A stretch of 28,478 nt of DNA, from positions 1-28,478 of IMG/VR virus record IMGVR_UViG_3300050011_000007; one strand, written 5' to 3'. Origin of the DNA: a virus. The notes below the pieces were generated by a model that saw only the letters and a program-made list of their open reading frames with translations, was not told the origin of the DNA and did not search any database. Within the stretch, counting starts at the first letter, position 1, and each line of letters starts with the position of its first letter. Of the stretch, positions 27,874-28,478 are shown in pieces. Position numbers and translations under genes: made by a program.

Positions 27874-28332
27874 CTATCCAGCAGCCTGGATCTCGTAGGT
27901 CGGAGTCCCGGTGCTCAGCAGACCAATGACTAGTCCGGGGTCAGCGGAGAATGTGCTCCCGCCAGCCAGGCTTGACATCGGGGTGACAGTGCCCGGATTC
28001 GTCATCGTTGACGGGTTGGTGCTCGCGTTGTAGGCTGCACCATTGCCGACCTGGATGACTCCGCGAGGGATGACGGTCTGGACCTGTGACCAGACACCGA
28101 GACCATTGGCGATCTCGATCGTCTCTCCGGGCTCGATCTCCACGGAGCCGGTCTCAGGGTCAGTGTCAGTCGGTGCGACGCCATTGGAGGTAACGTAGAT
28201 CAGCCCGGTCGCGCCCGTGTTGGTGATCGTCGCGTATCCGAAACGGTCAGCGAATGACACGGTGTCAGCCTGAGCAGCCACCAGGATTCCGCTGTAAGTC
28301 GAAATCCCAGAGGCCACAGGGAAGTTAGCCAT
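27874..28332 (-). CDS. Probable virion structural protein (beta-rich)
   Basis: The start at 28332 (MANFPVASGISTYSG) has AGGAG 5 nt upstream; an earlier start would overlap the upstream gene. The 152-residue protein is beta-rich: 'ADTVSFADRFGYATITNTGATGLIYVTSNGVAPTDTDPETGSVEIEPGETIEIANG'. This pattern is like small Ig-type or spike decoration modules that sit on capsids. It ends in a Gly/Ser/Thr-rich part. No family is recognised. Confidence 0.55.
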   Translation of the reverse strand: MANFPVASGISTYSGILVAAQADTVSFADRFGYATITNTGATGLIYVTSNGVAPTDTDPETGSVEIEPGETIEIANGLGVWSQVQTVIPRGVIQVGNGAAYNASTNPSTMTNPGTVTPMSSLAGGSTFSADPGLVIGLLSTGTPTYEIQAAG

Positions 28333-28339
28333 GAGGCTC

Positions 28340-28478
28340 CTAGCTAAGAACTGTCTCGGTAAGGGCGAATTCATATAGAGAAATGTCCGAGTAGCCGGAA
28401 CCGAGTGCGTCTACCATAGCCTTTACAGTAGTCTCCAGATCCGTTGAATCTGAAGAAGTTGTCCCAGGCATTAGCAGC
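28340..28478 (-). CDS. Small protein, 3' part (5' end beyond the window)
   Basis: The frame is open to the window edge and ends at TAG 28342-28340. An ATG at 28471 begins MPGTTSSDSTDLETTVKAMVDALGSGYSDISLYEFAL, but no Shine-Dalgarno is visible in the 7 bases available. The gene may be longer. The stop is followed at once by the AGGAG of the next gene. Confidence 0.45.
   Translation of the reverse strand, partial: LLMPGTTSSDSTDLETTVKAMVDALGSGYSDISLYEFALTETVLS

Noticed and set aside
1-28478. tRNA genes, CRISPR arrays, insertion sequences, attachment sites
   Set aside because: No cloverleaf with CCA-type end, no regularly spaced repeats, no transposase or integrase frame was found by reading both strands.

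Overview
The window is an internal part of a tailed-phage (Caudoviricetes) genome with a contractile tail (myovirus type). A tail sheath, a gp19-type tail tube, a tape measure protein with a transglycosylase domain, a gpD-like baseplate hub and a gpV-like spike show the tail type. A portal, a scaffold and an N4-gp56-like capsid gene show the head module. The host is most likely an actinobacterium. Evidence for this is the moderately high GC, the DUF2637 (SpdB-like) membrane protein, frequent GTG starts, and several promoters placed so that transcription would begin at the A of the ATG (leaderless mRNA). No terminase, replication, lysis or integrase gene is visible, so lifestyle cannot be judged.

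Layout. Structural genes lie on the minus strand and read right to left. 28478-26073: small probable virion or assembly proteins, an endonuclease VII-type homing endonuclease and an HExxH protein. 25244-21532: portal, scaffold, major capsid. 16869-9196: connector/neck and appendage genes, interrupted by a LAGLIDADG gene and two HNH genes. 9187-1: sheath, tube, tail assembly chaperone with a probable +1 frameshift, baseplate adaptor, tape measure, LysM-like adaptor, hub and the start of the spike. Many adjacent genes overlap by TAATG or GTGA, so translation is probably coupled.

Three blocks run on the plus strand. One long low-complexity gene sits inside the tail module (3769-4716). A DUF2637 membrane protein sits between the HExxH gene and the portal (25352-26119). 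A compact accessory cluster (16952-21461) separates the capsid and tail modules. It holds about fourteen genes: many tiny Cys/His-rich (probably zinc-binding) proteins, one perfect classical C2H2 finger, a signal-peptide surface protein, a one-helix membrane peptide and a zinc-finger HNH endonuclease. It has a repeated promoter form, TTGAC(A/G)-N17/18-TA(N)2(C/T)T. Three copies have the -35 box overlapping the TGA stop of the previous gene, and three others lead directly into an ATG 6 nt after the -10.

The most notable patterns are these. (i) There are five homing-type endonuclease genes in 28 kb, four with a -10-N6-ATG arrangement of their own. (ii) A perfect 12-bp inverted repeat frames the -10 box and start codon of one of them. 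(iii) An RF2-like CUU-UAA site lies between the two tail chaperone frames. (iv) The plus-strand cluster is rich in zinc microproteins.
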